Below are positions 25,197 to 32,605 of a stretch of DNA of 64,000 nucleotides, piece by piece (position 1 is the first letter of the stretch; the number at the start of each line of letters is the position of its first letter). The DNA is taken from the NCBI RefSeq assembly GCF_031846305.1, contig NZ_JAVRHY010000002.1:248001-312000 (forward strand), given 5' to 3'. Both the position numbers and the translations under genes were made by a program. The DNA comes from Spectribacter acetivorans (GTDB lineage: Bacteria > Pseudomonadota > Gammaproteobacteria > Nevskiales > Salinisphaeraceae). Under the pieces are notes generated by a model. That model saw only the letters and a program-made list of their open reading frames with translations, made no database searches and was not told where the DNA came from.

Positions 25197-26584
25197 CCGG
25201 CACAGCAAGACAATTGGGCCACATCCTTGGTGAAGGTCTGGGCGCAGAGCTTGAGCGCCTCCACGTGCACCAGATACGGAAACAGCAGGTCGCCCAAGGC
25301 CTCGACCGTCATGCCTTGATGCACCGCCAGCGCCGCCGTCTGGATCATCTCCCCGGCCTCGGCAGCGAGGATTTGCGCGCCCAGCAGGCGATGGGTGTCG
25401 GCCTCGGCGATCAGCTTGACGAAACCGCGGGTCTCGAAGTTGGCCAGTGCGCGCGGCACATTCTCCAGTTCCAGAGTGCGGGTCTCGGTCTCGATGCTGC
25501 GTGAGCGCGCCTGGCCTTCGTCCAGGCCCACGGTGGCTACCTGCGGCTCGGTGAAGATGACCGCCGGCATGGCGGACAGATCCAGCTCGGCCTCGCCGCC
25601 GGTCATGTTCACCGCCGCGCGCGTGCCGCCGGCGGCGGCCACGTAGACGAGCTGCGGCAAGTCGGTGCAGTCGCCGGTGGCGTAGATGTGCTCGACGCTG
25701 GTGCGCAGATGCTCATCCACTTTGATGCCGCCGCACTTGTCGGTCTCGACGCCAACCTTGTCCAGGCCCAGATCGCGTGTGTTCGGCGCGCGGCCGGTGG
25801 CAATGAGCAGCCGGTCGCCACGGATCAGGCCGTCCTGGGTCTCCAGGACGAATTGGCCCGACTCGTAACCGACCGCGCTGGCCTCGGTGTGCTCGCGCAC
25901 GTCGATGCCTTCGGCCCGGAAGGCGTCGGTGAGACCCGTGCCCAGGTCCGGGTCATCGCGCGACAGCAGGGTGCTACGGGCCAGGATCGTCACCTTCGAT
26001 CCCAGCCGGCGAAACGCCTGGGCCTGCTCGACCGCCACCACCGAGGCGCCGATGACCAGCAGGTGCTCGGGCGTCTCGTCGCTGAATACCGCCTCGTCCG
26101 AGGTCCAGTAGGGCGTGTCCGCCAGTCCCGGGATCGGCGGGAGCATGGGCGAGGCGCCGGTGGCGATCAGCACGCGATCGGCGGTGATTCGCTCCTGTCC
26201 GCCGCCCTGCAAGTCGATGAGCAGGGTATGGGCGTCCTCGAAGCGGGCGCGACCGCGGAGCATGTCGATTCTCGGGTTGTCGTCCAGAATTTTTTGATAC
26301 TTGGCCTGGCGCAGCTCGGCGACCCGGCTCTGCTGCTGGGCCGCGATCTGTGGCCGGTCGATGGCTGGCGCGTGGTCGGCCAGGCCCGCGAAGGGGTTTT
26401 CCCGCTGATATTGGGCGAGCTGGGCCGCGCGGATCTGGATCTTGGAGGGCACGCAGCCGACGTTGACGCAGGTGCCGCCGATCACCGCGCCCGACTCGAT
26501 CATGGTCACGCGGGCGCCGGCTTCCGATGCGCGGATGGCGGCCGCGAAAGCGCCGCCGCCGCTGCCGATGATGGCGATGTGCAT
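25193..26584 (-). CDS. merA: Mercuric reductase MerA lacking NmerA domain
   Basis: 463-residue flavoprotein disulfide reductase that reduces Hg(II) to volatile Hg(0) with NADPH. FAD-binding motif IAIIGSGGGAFAAAI at the N-terminus, redox pair C39/C44 in GGTCVNVGCVPSK, NADPH fold LLVIGASVVAVEQAQAF, second FAD motif HIYATGDCTD, and the C-terminal vicinal pair C460-C461 near the end (LSCCAG) that marks MerA over other family members. The N-terminal HMA-like NmerA domain of Tn501 MerA is absent, so Hg(II) must be delivered by MerT/MerF or thiols. It is the last gene of the minus-strand mer operon, 24 bp after merF. Confidence 0.95.
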   Translation of the reverse strand: MHIAIIGSGGGAFAAAIRASEAGARVTMIESGAVIGGTCVNVGCVPSKIQIRAAQLAQYQRENPFAGLADHAPAIDRPQIAAQQQSRVAELRQAKYQKILDDNPRIDMLRGRARFEDAHTLLIDLQGGGQERITADRVLIATGASPMLPPIPGLADTPYWTSDEAVFSDETPEHLLVIGASVVAVEQAQAFRRLGSKVTILARSTLLSRDDPDLGTGLTDAFRAEGIDVREHTEASAVGYESGQFVLETQDGLIRGDRLLIATGRAPNTRDLGLDKVGVETDKCGGIKVDEHLRTSVEHIYATGDCTDLPQLVYVAAAGGTRAAVNMTGGEAELDLSAMPAVIFTEPQVATVGLDEGQARSRSIETETRTLELENVPRALANFETRGFVKLIAEADTHRLLGAQILAAEAGEMIQTAALAVHQGMTVEALGDLLFPYLVHVEALKLCAQTFTKDVAQLSCCAG

Positions 26585-26608
26585 AGAGATACTCCTAAAG
26601 ACGGAAAT

Positions 26609-26824
26609 TCAGCAGTTGTCCGTTGTCTGGCGGCGCCAGACGGCGTAGATCGTCAAGCCGATGAAGAAGACCAGGGCCGGCAGCAGCACGTAGTCGAGAT
26701 AGTCCACCAGCGCCAACAGGCCGACCACGCCGAACAGGATCACCAGCAACGGCGTGAAGCAGCACAGGGCGGCGATGATCGTGCCGACGATGCCGGCGCC
26801 GAGCAGCTTGTTATTGCGTGTCAT
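26609..26824 (-). CDS. merF: Mercury transporter MerF
   Basis: 71 residues, two TM helices. The vicinal cysteine pair C21-C22 in AALCCFTPLLVILFGVVGL is the Hg(II) entry site, and DYLDYVLLPALVFFIGLTIYA is the family signature in helix 2. Only one Cys (C71) remains of the usual cytoplasmic C-terminal pair. It moves Hg(II) across the inner membrane to MerA and duplicates the role of MerT. It is separated from merP by a MITE-like element. Confidence 0.92.
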   Translation of the reverse strand: MTRNNKLLGAGIVGTIIAALCCFTPLLVILFGVVGLLALVDYLDYVLLPALVFFIGLTIYAVWRRQTTDNC

Positions 26825-26832
26825 GATGTCCT

Positions 26833-27110
26833 AGCCTGCATTATTCACGAGGCATCGCGAGTGATTGCGGAATTCGCAGCAAGCCAGGCGCCGGGCTGGA
26901 GCGAAAAGCATAGCCGTAGCTATGGTTTTCGCGAAGTCCAAGCGTGGCGCCGCGAGAAACCGCAAGCGCCGCGAGAAACCGCAAGCACCGCGATAGACTG
27001 GCACGGGCCGCAGCCTGCAATCGCGGATATCGTCGCGAAACTCGGAAATACTTCATGGTGATCGAAACCTTGCGTCGTAGTGTCAGGCGGCCTCGTGAAT
27101 AATGCAGGCT
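26833..27110. mobile_element. 278-bp MITE-like element with perfect 21-bp inverted repeats
   Basis: Perfect 21-bp terminal inverted repeats (26833-26853 and 27090-27110, arm core CCTGCATTATTCACGAGG) enclose a non-coding interior. Inside are a 14-bp imperfect hairpin (26901-26914 with 26919-26932, 13 of 14 paired, loop CGTA) and a perfect 19-bp tandem duplication (26948-26966, 26967-26985). No transposase is encoded and no target duplication is obvious. It lies between the merP stop and merF start, so it is transcribed within the mer operon. Confidence 0.75.
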
Positions 27111-27111
27111 G

Positions 27112-27432
27112 CTATTCCTTGCGTTGCGAGGGATAGCCGGCGTTGGTCGTGGCCTCGGTCAGGTCCGATACCGTCGCCGCCTGCGGGTCGTAGGTCACGG
27201 TGGCGGCCTTGGTCTCGAAGTCGACCTGGGCGGATTGCACGCCATCGACCCTTTCCAAGGCCTTGCGCACCGCGATGGGACAGGTCGCGCAGGTCATGTT
27301 CTCGACGTTGAGCGATACGGTCTCGGTGACGCCCGATGCCGTCTTGGCCTCGGCGCCGGCATGGTCTCCACAAGCAGTGAGGGACACCGCAAACAGGGCT
27401 AGCAAAGCAATGAAAACGGTTTTGTGCAGCAT
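27112..27432 (-). CDS. merP: Periplasmic mercury-binding protein MerP (lipoprotein-like)
   Basis: 106 residues: an export signal and an HMA fold with the Hg-binding motif NMTCATCPIAV (C48, C51), then VDGVQSAQVDFETKAATVTY. It scavenges Hg(II) in the periplasm and passes it to MerT/MerF. The signal ends in SLTACG (Cys21), a lipobox, so this MerP may be tethered to a membrane rather than soluble as in Tn501. It is 12 bp after merT and its stop abuts the MITE-like element. Confidence 0.92.
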   Translation of the reverse strand: MLHKTVFIALLALFAVSLTACGDHAGAEAKTASGVTETVSLNVENMTCATCPIAVRKALERVDGVQSAQVDFETKAATVTYDPQAATVSDLTEATTNAGYPSQRKE

Positions 27433-27444
27433 GTTATTTGTCCT

Positions 27445-27807
27445 TTACAGCAAAGCCGGGGCGTACCAGGGGAAGGCCAGAAGGGCCAATACGGGCAAGG
27501 CCACCAGCCAGAAGATCAGGCGCTGGCGGCGCTTGACCGCCGGGTTGGCGCAGGCTTCATCGGGCGCGCAATCGTCCTCGCGGCGATATAGCCGCCAGCC
27601 GGTGAATCCCAGCAGCGCCACGGTGGCAATGATAAAGATTGGTCGATAGGGTTCCAGCGCGGTGAGCGAGCTAACCCAGGCGCCGCCCACGCCAATGGAA
27701 AGCAACACCAGCGGCGCGACACAGCACAGGGAAGCGCCGATCGCCGCCAGCACGGCGCCGATCTGGGCCCACGCGGTGCGGCCGGAAGTGGATGGGGTGT
27801 CGGTCAT
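27445..27807 (-). CDS. merT: Mercuric transport protein MerT
   Basis: 120 residues with three TM helices. The vicinal pair C28-C29 in GASLCCVAPLVLLSIGVGGAW receives Hg(II) from MerP. A second Cys pair (DDCAPDEAC) lies in the cytoplasmic loop after helix 2. MerT takes Hg(II) into the cytoplasm for reduction by MerA. It is the first structural gene after the mer operator at 27838-27869. Confidence 0.95.
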   Translation of the reverse strand: MTDTPSTSGRTAWAQIGAVLAAIGASLCCVAPLVLLSIGVGGAWVSSLTALEPYRPIFIIATVALLGFTGWRLYRREDDCAPDEACANPAVKRRQRLIFWLVALPVLALLAFPWYAPALL

Positions 27808-27837
27808 GGTTTGCCTCCGTCGTTTCTGACAGGGGCA

Positions 27838-27869
27838 AGCCTACAGGCGGTACCTCGGTACCGTGTCAA
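27838..27869 (-). promoter_or_regulatory. mer operator/promoter for merTPFA
   Basis: On the minus strand: -35 TTGACA (27869-27864) and -10 TAGGCT (27843-27838), spacer 20 bp (19 if the -10 is read one base earlier). The dyad has GTAC-N4-GTAC exactly where the Tn501 mer operator has it, extended here to perfect GGTACC repeats (27849-27854 and 27857-27862). MerR bound here would repress without and activate with Hg(II). It lies in the 80-bp gap between merR and merT, which read in the same direction. Confidence 0.88.
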
Positions 27870-27887
27870 GTGTTTGAGTCGTAATCT

Positions 27888-28304
27888 TTAGCCGTTGCGG
27901 GACAGGCTCTCGATCAGCGGGCAATGGCCGGGGTGTCGCTCGTGCCGACAGCGTTCGATCAATGCATCCAGGGTGTCCTGCATTGCAGCCAAGTCGGCGA
28001 TGCGCCTGGCGACCAGCGCGCGCTGGCCCTCGGCTACTTGCCGGACGTCATCACAACGGCCGTCGCCGAGTTCCAGCAACTCGCCGATCTCCGCCAGGCT
28101 GAAACCCAGTTCCTGCGCACGTTTGACAAAGCGAATGCGCTCCACCACGTCGCTGTTGTAGCGGCGATAGCCGGACGGCGGTTTGGACGGCTGTTCGATC
28201 AAGCCGCGCCGCTGATAGTAACGCACGGTTTGCAGATTGACGCCGGCCCGCCGGGCCACGGTTCCGATTGTCATGCCCGCAGAGTTTTCGGCGCGGCTGG
28301 TCAT
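27888..28304 (-). CDS. merR: Mercury-responsive regulator MerR
   Basis: 138 residues: winged helix (MTIGTVARRAGVNLQTVRYY), GYRRYNSDVVERI wing, dimer helix, and the three Hg(II)-binding cysteines C84, C119 and C128 (DGRCDDV, ERCRHERHPGHCPLIESL), the full MerR set. It controls merTPFA from the operator just downstream. Unlike classical Gram-negative mer operons, merR is not divergent but lies upstream in the same direction. The facing intergenic region (28305-28441) also holds the promoter of the HMA-barrel-NHL operon. Confidence 0.94.
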   Translation of the reverse strand: MTSRAENSAGMTIGTVARRAGVNLQTVRYYQRRGLIEQPSKPPSGYRRYNSDVVERIRFVKRAQELGFSLAEIGELLELGDGRCDDVRQVAEGQRALVARRIADLAAMQDTLDALIERCRHERHPGHCPLIESLSRNG

Positions 28305-28380
28305 GGCATACCTTCCAGTATCTTTTACTAGCGCATGGATAACGTGATTTTAGCGTGCAGCAAATTTCCTTATATCGCTA

Positions 28381-28411
28381 TTGACCTGGAGTGCGCTCCA
28401 AGTAATAGGCT
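28381..28411 (+). promoter_or_regulatory. MerR-type promoter of the HMA-barrel-NHL operon
   Basis: -35 TTGACC (28381-28386) and -10 TAGGCT (28406-28411), spacer 19 bp. The spacer contains a perfect dyad TGGAG-N4-CTCCA (28387-28400), like operators of ZntR/CadR/CueR-type sensors and unlike the GTAC dyad of the nearby mer operator. It lies 31 bp before the GTG at 28442. The matching regulator may be another MerR-family protein. Confidence 0.8.
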
Positions 28412-28441
28412 CGCCTTGAATGCACAGACAGGAGTTGAGTC

Positions 28442-28759
28442 GTGTTTAAACAGCTATTGCTTTTGTTGGCCGGCCTGATGTTCGGTATGTCGGCCTCGGC
28501 CGCCGGCAACCAATACACCCTGGGCGTGAAGGGCGTGGCCTGCCCCTACTGTGCCTACGGCGTGGAAAAACGACTGAACAAGGTCGACGGCGTCGAAAAC
28601 GTCTCGGTCGACATCGGCGACAATGTGGTGCGCGTGACCATGGCCGAGGGCGCCACGCTGACCAAGGCCAAGGCGCGCACGGCGGTCGACGAGGCCGGCT
28701 TTACCTTGCATTCCTTCTCCCAGGCCCAGGCGAAGCAAGGAAAAAGCGATGAGCAATAA
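28442..28759 (+). CDS. Exported HMA-domain metal-binding protein
   Basis: 105 residues: a signal peptide (LLLLLAGLMFGMSASAAG) and one heavy-metal-associated domain with the motif GVACPYCAYGV (C34, C37), then VDGVENVSVDIGDNVVRVTM. It is MerP-like in architecture, but the motif is CPYC instead of CAxC, which is unusual. It starts with GTG behind a good AGGAG. The next gene overlaps its end by 11 bp. It probably binds a soft metal in the periplasm. Which metal is unknown. Confidence 0.82.
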   Translation: MFKQLLLLLAGLMFGMSASAAGNQYTLGVKGVACPYCAYGVEKRLNKVDGVENVSVDIGDNVVRVTMAEGATLTKAKARTAVDEAGFTLHSFSQAQAKQGKSDEQ

Positions 28760-29669
28760 ATGGTACGCCATGATCGCGCCGGTCATCACGACCGGCGCGC
28801 TTGTGTTTTCAGCCGCGCCCGTAACCCACGCCGCACCCAACACCTTCAACACCGCCCTGCCCGTAGCGCAGGGGGAATTCATCTGGCGCGAGCAGGCGGT
28901 GTTCCGCGAGCGCTCCAGTGGCGGCCCGCGGGATCGCGACGTCTCGATTGCGGCCCTGGCCAGCGTGCTTGGCTATGGCGTCAACAGCCGCCTGGCGGTG
29001 TTCGGGGCGGTGCCGTATTTTTTCAACAAGGATCTGGACGTAACCACACCCATGGGCCGCATCAACCGTGACACCGACGGCTTCGGCGATGTCACCGCGT
29101 TTGCCCGCTACACCTTGTACAAGAATGACTTTACCGGCGGTACATTCCGCATCGCGCCGGTGGCCGGCGTGACCGCGCCCACCGGCGACGACGACGAGAC
29201 CGACCGCTTCGGCCGACTGCCGCGCATGCTGCAGACCGGCGACGGTGCCTGGGAGGGCTTCGGCGGTGTGGTGACCACCTATCAAACCCTGCAATACCAG
29301 GTCGACGCACAGGTGCTCTACCGCGAGAACGGCCGCCACGACGGTTTCGCCCGCGGCGACGAGACGCGTTTCGACACTTCACTGCAGTACCGCGTCTGGC
29401 CGGCAAGTCTGGAGAACGTCTCCGGCACCCCCGGTTTCGTCTACGCCCTGCTGGAATCCAACCTGGTGCACCGGGACCGCAACGATGTCGGCAGCGGTGT
29501 TGATCAAAACTCCGGCGGTACCCAGTGGCTGGTCGCGCCGGGGCTGCAATACATCGGTCGGCGCTGGATCTTCGAGGGCACGGTGCAGTTGCCGGCGGCG
29601 AGCAATCCGCATGGCGATGCCCTGGAGGACGACGCCATCGTGCGGGTGGGCTTCCGGCGCAATTTCTAG
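28749..29669 (+). CDS. Outer-membrane beta-barrel protein (MetA-pathway porin-like)
   Basis: 306 residues with a signal peptide ending near VTHAAP and a chain of amphipathic beta strands ending in VRVGFRRNF, with a terminal Phe typical of barrel assembly. The pattern GYGVNSRLAVFGAVPYFFNK, DGFGDVTAFARYTLY and GVTAPTGDDD resembles the outer-membrane family known for phenol/meta-pathway transporters (Phenol_MetA_deg). It sits between a periplasmic metal-binding protein and an NHL protein, so it may carry metal or a metallophore across the outer membrane; this is inference. Confidence 0.75.
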   Translation: MSNKWYAMIAPVITTGALVFSAAPVTHAAPNTFNTALPVAQGEFIWREQAVFRERSSGGPRDRDVSIAALASVLGYGVNSRLAVFGAVPYFFNKDLDVTTPMGRINRDTDGFGDVTAFARYTLYKNDFTGGTFRIAPVAGVTAPTGDDDETDRFGRLPRMLQTGDGAWEGFGGVVTTYQTLQYQVDAQVLYRENGRHDGFARGDETRFDTSLQYRVWPASLENVSGTPGFVYALLESNLVHRDRNDVGSGVDQNSGGTQWLVAPGLQYIGRRWIFEGTVQLPAASNPHGDALEDDAIVRVGFRRNF

Positions 29670-29685
29670 CGAAGGAGAAGCAGCC

Positions 29686-30627
29686 ATGATCAAACTCGCC
29701 AAATGGTTGGCCTACAGCGCTATTGCCCTGGTGGCGGCGCTGATCGTACTCGCTTGGGCCGGCGGTGCCATTAACTGGAATCAGGAGCCGCCCTACGAAC
29801 TGGTGCAAAGTTGGGGCACGAAGGGCGATGCACCGAGTCAGTTCAATGACCCCACCGGCATCGCAGTGACCGCCGGCGAGGTATTCGTCTCGGATGCCCG
29901 CAACAGCCGTATCCAGGCGTTCGATAAACAGGGCAACTTCAAGCGTGCCTTCGGTCAGGACCGACTGGGGCGGCCCATGAACCTGGACATCGCCGACGGC
30001 AAGCTCTACGTGCCCGATTATTTTAAGGACGCGGTATTCGTGTTCAGCCTGGCCGGCGATTATCAGCGGACAATTAAAGCCGAGGACGGTTTCAACAGCC
30101 CCGGCGGCGTGGCGGTGCGCGCCGACGGCACGCTGCTGGTCGCAGACACCTACGCCAGCCGGATCGTCCACATCGCGTCTGACGGCCGGTTGCTGAAAAC
30201 TTGGGGCCAAAATGGCCGGACTACTTTCAGTTACCCCACCGATGTCACGCTTGCGCCCGGCGGCGACTTCTATGTCGCCGACGGCTACCACGACCGGATC
30301 CAGCAATTCGGCCCCGACGGCGCGTTCGTGCGCAAGTGGGGCGGGCCGTTCGGCCTGAATATCCACGGGCCGTTCAAGGGCTGGTTCACCACCGTAACGT
30401 CGTTGGCGATCGGGCCGGAAGGCAGCGTTTTCGCCGCGGATTTCTACAACGACCGCATCCAGAAATTCAGCGCCGACGGCACCTTCCTGACTGCATTTGC
30501 GCCGCCACGGCAACCCGGCCCCGGGCACAGTGAAATCGGACTCGCCATCGCCGGCGACGGTACGGTCTACTCAGCCAACTTCAAAGCCAACCGGATCGAG
30601 CGGTGGGAGTCCACACGGCGGCCGTGA
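29686..30627 (+). CDS. Membrane-anchored six-bladed NHL-repeat protein
   Basis: 313 residues from the ATG at 29686 (AAGGAG site upstream). One TM anchor (about 6-28) is followed by six NHL repeats, for example FNDPTGIAVTAGEVFVSDAR, FNSPGGVAVRADGTLLVADT, FSYPTDVTLAPGGDFYVADG and VTSLAIGPEGSVFAADFYND, enough for one closed propeller facing the periplasm. NHL propellers bind proteins or small ligands, and a few are lyases; no catalytic set is obvious. It closes the three-gene operon with the HMA and barrel proteins. Confidence 0.82.
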   Translation: MIKLAKWLAYSAIALVAALIVLAWAGGAINWNQEPPYELVQSWGTKGDAPSQFNDPTGIAVTAGEVFVSDARNSRIQAFDKQGNFKRAFGQDRLGRPMNLDIADGKLYVPDYFKDAVFVFSLAGDYQRTIKAEDGFNSPGGVAVRADGTLLVADTYASRIVHIASDGRLLKTWGQNGRTTFSYPTDVTLAPGGDFYVADGYHDRIQQFGPDGAFVRKWGGPFGLNIHGPFKGWFTTVTSLAIGPEGSVFAADFYNDRIQKFSADGTFLTAFAPPRQPGPGHSEIGLAIAGDGTVYSANFKANRIERWESTRRP

Positions 30628-30635
30628 TCGCTGCT

Positions 30636-30787
30636 TCAGCAACAATGCTCGCCGCGCCAGGGCCTGCTGCCTTCAATCACGATGATGGACAGCATAACCA
30701 GACCCGCTACCGGATCGGCCCAGCACCCCAGGATCGCGTTCAAGGCCAGGTCAACGAGCAGTATCGCCGCGCAGATCGGTCTGACGG
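30636..30787 (-). pseudogene. C-terminal remnant of a CDF-like cation transporter
   Basis: The minus strand reads ICAAILLVDLALNAILGCWA, DPVAGLVMLSIIVIEGSRPW and RGEHCC followed by a stop. This matches the last TM segment and Cys-ended tail of cation-diffusion-facilitator-like transporters. Upstream of about 30787 the similarity ends, where the RND remnant begins on the other strand. Roughly 50 codons remain, so it is non-functional. Confidence 0.65.
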
Positions 30788-30790
30788 GCC

Positions 30791-30892
30791 ATGCTCGGCG
30801 TCGTGGGCGGCGAGCTGGTGCTGGTACTCCTGGTGTTTCCGGCCTTGTTCGCGATCTGGCGCCGGTCCGGGTTTCCGACGTCCCGTTGCTGA
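30791..30892 (+). pseudogene. C-terminal remnant of a CusA-type RND pump
   Basis: The plus strand reads MLGVVGGELVLVLLVFPALF and then AIWRRSGFPTSRC with TGA at 30890-30892. It aligns with the end of the CusA pump at 242-3481 (PMLGGVGTALLMVLIVFPAI). Only the last ~33 codons survive. It directly precedes a small Cys/His-rich gene, the same order as cusA and the gene at 3590. Confidence 0.75.
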
Positions 30893-30934
30893 TAGCTGTT
30901 TGTTGCCCGGCCGCAAACACGGCATACTTGCGCC

Positions 30935-31252
30935 ATGACCATGCTTTCCCGCCTGCGCAGTTTCTGGCGTCCGGTAGCAGTTCTGGCGCTTGCCGCAGCG
31001 CTGCTGAGCGGAACGTGGCCGGCGCTGGAAATCCACAGTCATGCGGATACCGGCAAAAGCATGGTCGCCACTGCCGATCACCACCACGAGCAGGCCGATA
31101 CCTGGGGTGATCGCGATGGCCTGCACATCCATGCCTGTGCCTGTGCCGCCCATTGCTCCGCCCTGCCGGCAGCCCGGACCGTCATCGGTGCGCGAGCCAG
31201 CTGCGTCGGCATGACGAATCACCGCGAGGATCTTGCCAGCGGCGTTTCCTAG
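30935..31252 (+). CDS. Small exported Cys/His-rich protein
   Basis: 105 residues with a signal/anchor segment (SFWRPVAVLALAAALLSGTW) and a mature chain rich in metal ligands: EIHSHAD, ADHHHEQAD, LHIHACACAAHC. It resembles the protein at 3590 in composition, in its CxC...HC cluster and in place (right after an RND pump end, here a remnant). It may be a periplasmic metal sensor or buffer of the CopL/CzcI kind; no family is certain. The RND operon starting at 31331 follows after 78 bp. Confidence 0.55.
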   Translation: MTMLSRLRSFWRPVAVLALAAALLSGTWPALEIHSHADTGKSMVATADHHHEQADTWGDRDGLHIHACACAAHCSALPAARTVIGARASCVGMTNHREDLASGVS

Positions 31253-31330
31253 CCGCCATTCCGGCCACCCATCGCCTGACATCTCCATCGCGCCCGGTGC
31301 GCCTGAGCGTGCCGGACTCTTTCGCCTTGC

Positions 31331-32605
31331 ATGGAGATGCCCATGGCGTTACGCCATTTGCTGGGCGCGTGCCTGCTGGTTGCCACGGTTTTGCCGTCGG
31401 CCGCCGCGGATGACGCCCTGACCCTAGGAAAGGCTGTCGCGAAAGCGATTGCCGACAACCCCGAACTGGCGCTCGGCCGGTACCGAGACCGCGCAGCTGA
31501 TGCGCTAAGTCGTGAAGCGGCCCAGCCGCCGCCGCTGGACCTGGGCCTGGAACTGGAGAACGTTGGCGGCACCGGTCAGACCCGCGGCCTTAGCGGTGCC
31601 GAAACCACGTTGCTGCTGTCACGCATCCTGGAGCGTGGCAACAAGGCAGCTCGCCGGCGTGGCCTGGCTGAAGGCCGCGGCGCCCTGGTGCGCACGGAAG
31701 CGGATATCCGTCGTCTGGATTTGCTCGCCCGCGTGGCCCGCCGCTTCGTGCATGTGGTCCGTGATCAAAACCTGCTAGCGGTCGCCGAAAAGGCGGTCGC
31801 GCTGGCCCGTCGGGCTCGCACACAGGCGCAACGGCGCGTCGAAGCCGGTGCCGCTCCCGCCAGCGAGGCCGCCCGGGCCGATATCGCCCTGGCGGACGCG
31901 GAACTCGAACTGGAACATGCCGAGCACGAGCTCAAGGCGACCCGGGTCAGTCTGGCCAGCCTGTGGGGCGAGCGACAGCCCGGTTTCCGCCAGGCTGCCG
32001 GTGACATTTATACGCTCCCGCAGCCGGATGAGCTGGAAACGCTGGTGGCCGCGCTCGAGCAGAATCCACAACTCCGGAGGCTGGCGGACAAGCAACGTAT
32101 CGCCAATGCCCGACATCGTCTGGCGAACGCACAACGATATACCGACATCACCGTGTCTGGCGGCATCCGCCGTCGCGAATTTACCGACGACAATGCTTTC
32201 ATTATCGGTCTGTCGGTCCCCCTGGGCAGTGACCAGCGGGCCCGACCCGGCATCGAGGCCGCAAGGGCCGATGCCGCCGCCAACCGCCATGAGCGCGAAG
32301 CCGCACGGCGAGAACTCTACGCCGTGCTTTACGGACGCTATCAGGAACTGAAGCACGCCCGCACCGAGCTGGACACATTGCGCCAGCGCATTCTGCCGGC
32401 CGCGGACACTGCCCTGGCGGACATTCGCAACGGCTATACCCGCGGACGCTACAGCTACCTGGCTCTGGCCGACGCGCAGCGCGGCCTGATCGAACATCGT
32501 CGTCGTGCGATCCGCGCGGCGGAACGTTATCACCGCCATTTAATCGAGATCGAGCGGCTCACGGGTTCGTCCGCAGCCGCCGTGGACAAGGATTACACGC
32601 CATGA
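31331..32605 (+). CDS. TolC/CzcC-family outer-membrane efflux protein
   Basis: 424 residues with a signal peptide (LGACLLVATVLPSAAADD) and two outer-membrane-efflux repeats: ALTLGKAVAKAIADNPELAL at the start, and TDITVSGGIRRREFTDDNAF with IIGLSVPLGSDQRARPGIEA in the second. It forms the outer-membrane channel of the CzcCBA-like system. The ATGA at its end overlaps the adaptor start. A second Met four codons in (31343) is an alternative start. Confidence 0.9.
   Translation: MEMPMALRHLLGACLLVATVLPSAAADDALTLGKAVAKAIADNPELALGRYRDRAADALSREAAQPPPLDLGLELENVGGTGQTRGLSGAETTLLLSRILERGNKAARRRGLAEGRGALVRTEADIRRLDLLARVARRFVHVVRDQNLLAVAEKAVALARRARTQAQRRVEAGAAPASEAARADIALADAELELEHAEHELKATRVSLASLWGERQPGFRQAAGDIYTLPQPDELETLVAALEQNPQLRRLADKQRIANARHRLANAQRYTDITVSGGIRRREFTDDNAFIIGLSVPLGSDQRARPGIEAARADAAANRHEREAARRELYAVLYGRYQELKHARTELDTLRQRILPAADTALADIRNGYTRGRYSYLALADAQRGLIEHRRRAIRAAERYHRHLIEIERLTGSSAAAVDKDYTP

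Noticed and set aside
25688..27061. 457-codon plus-strand open frame opposite merA and merF
   Set aside because: MerA and MerF on the minus strand have complete active-site motifs. The plus-strand translation has no recognisable fold.
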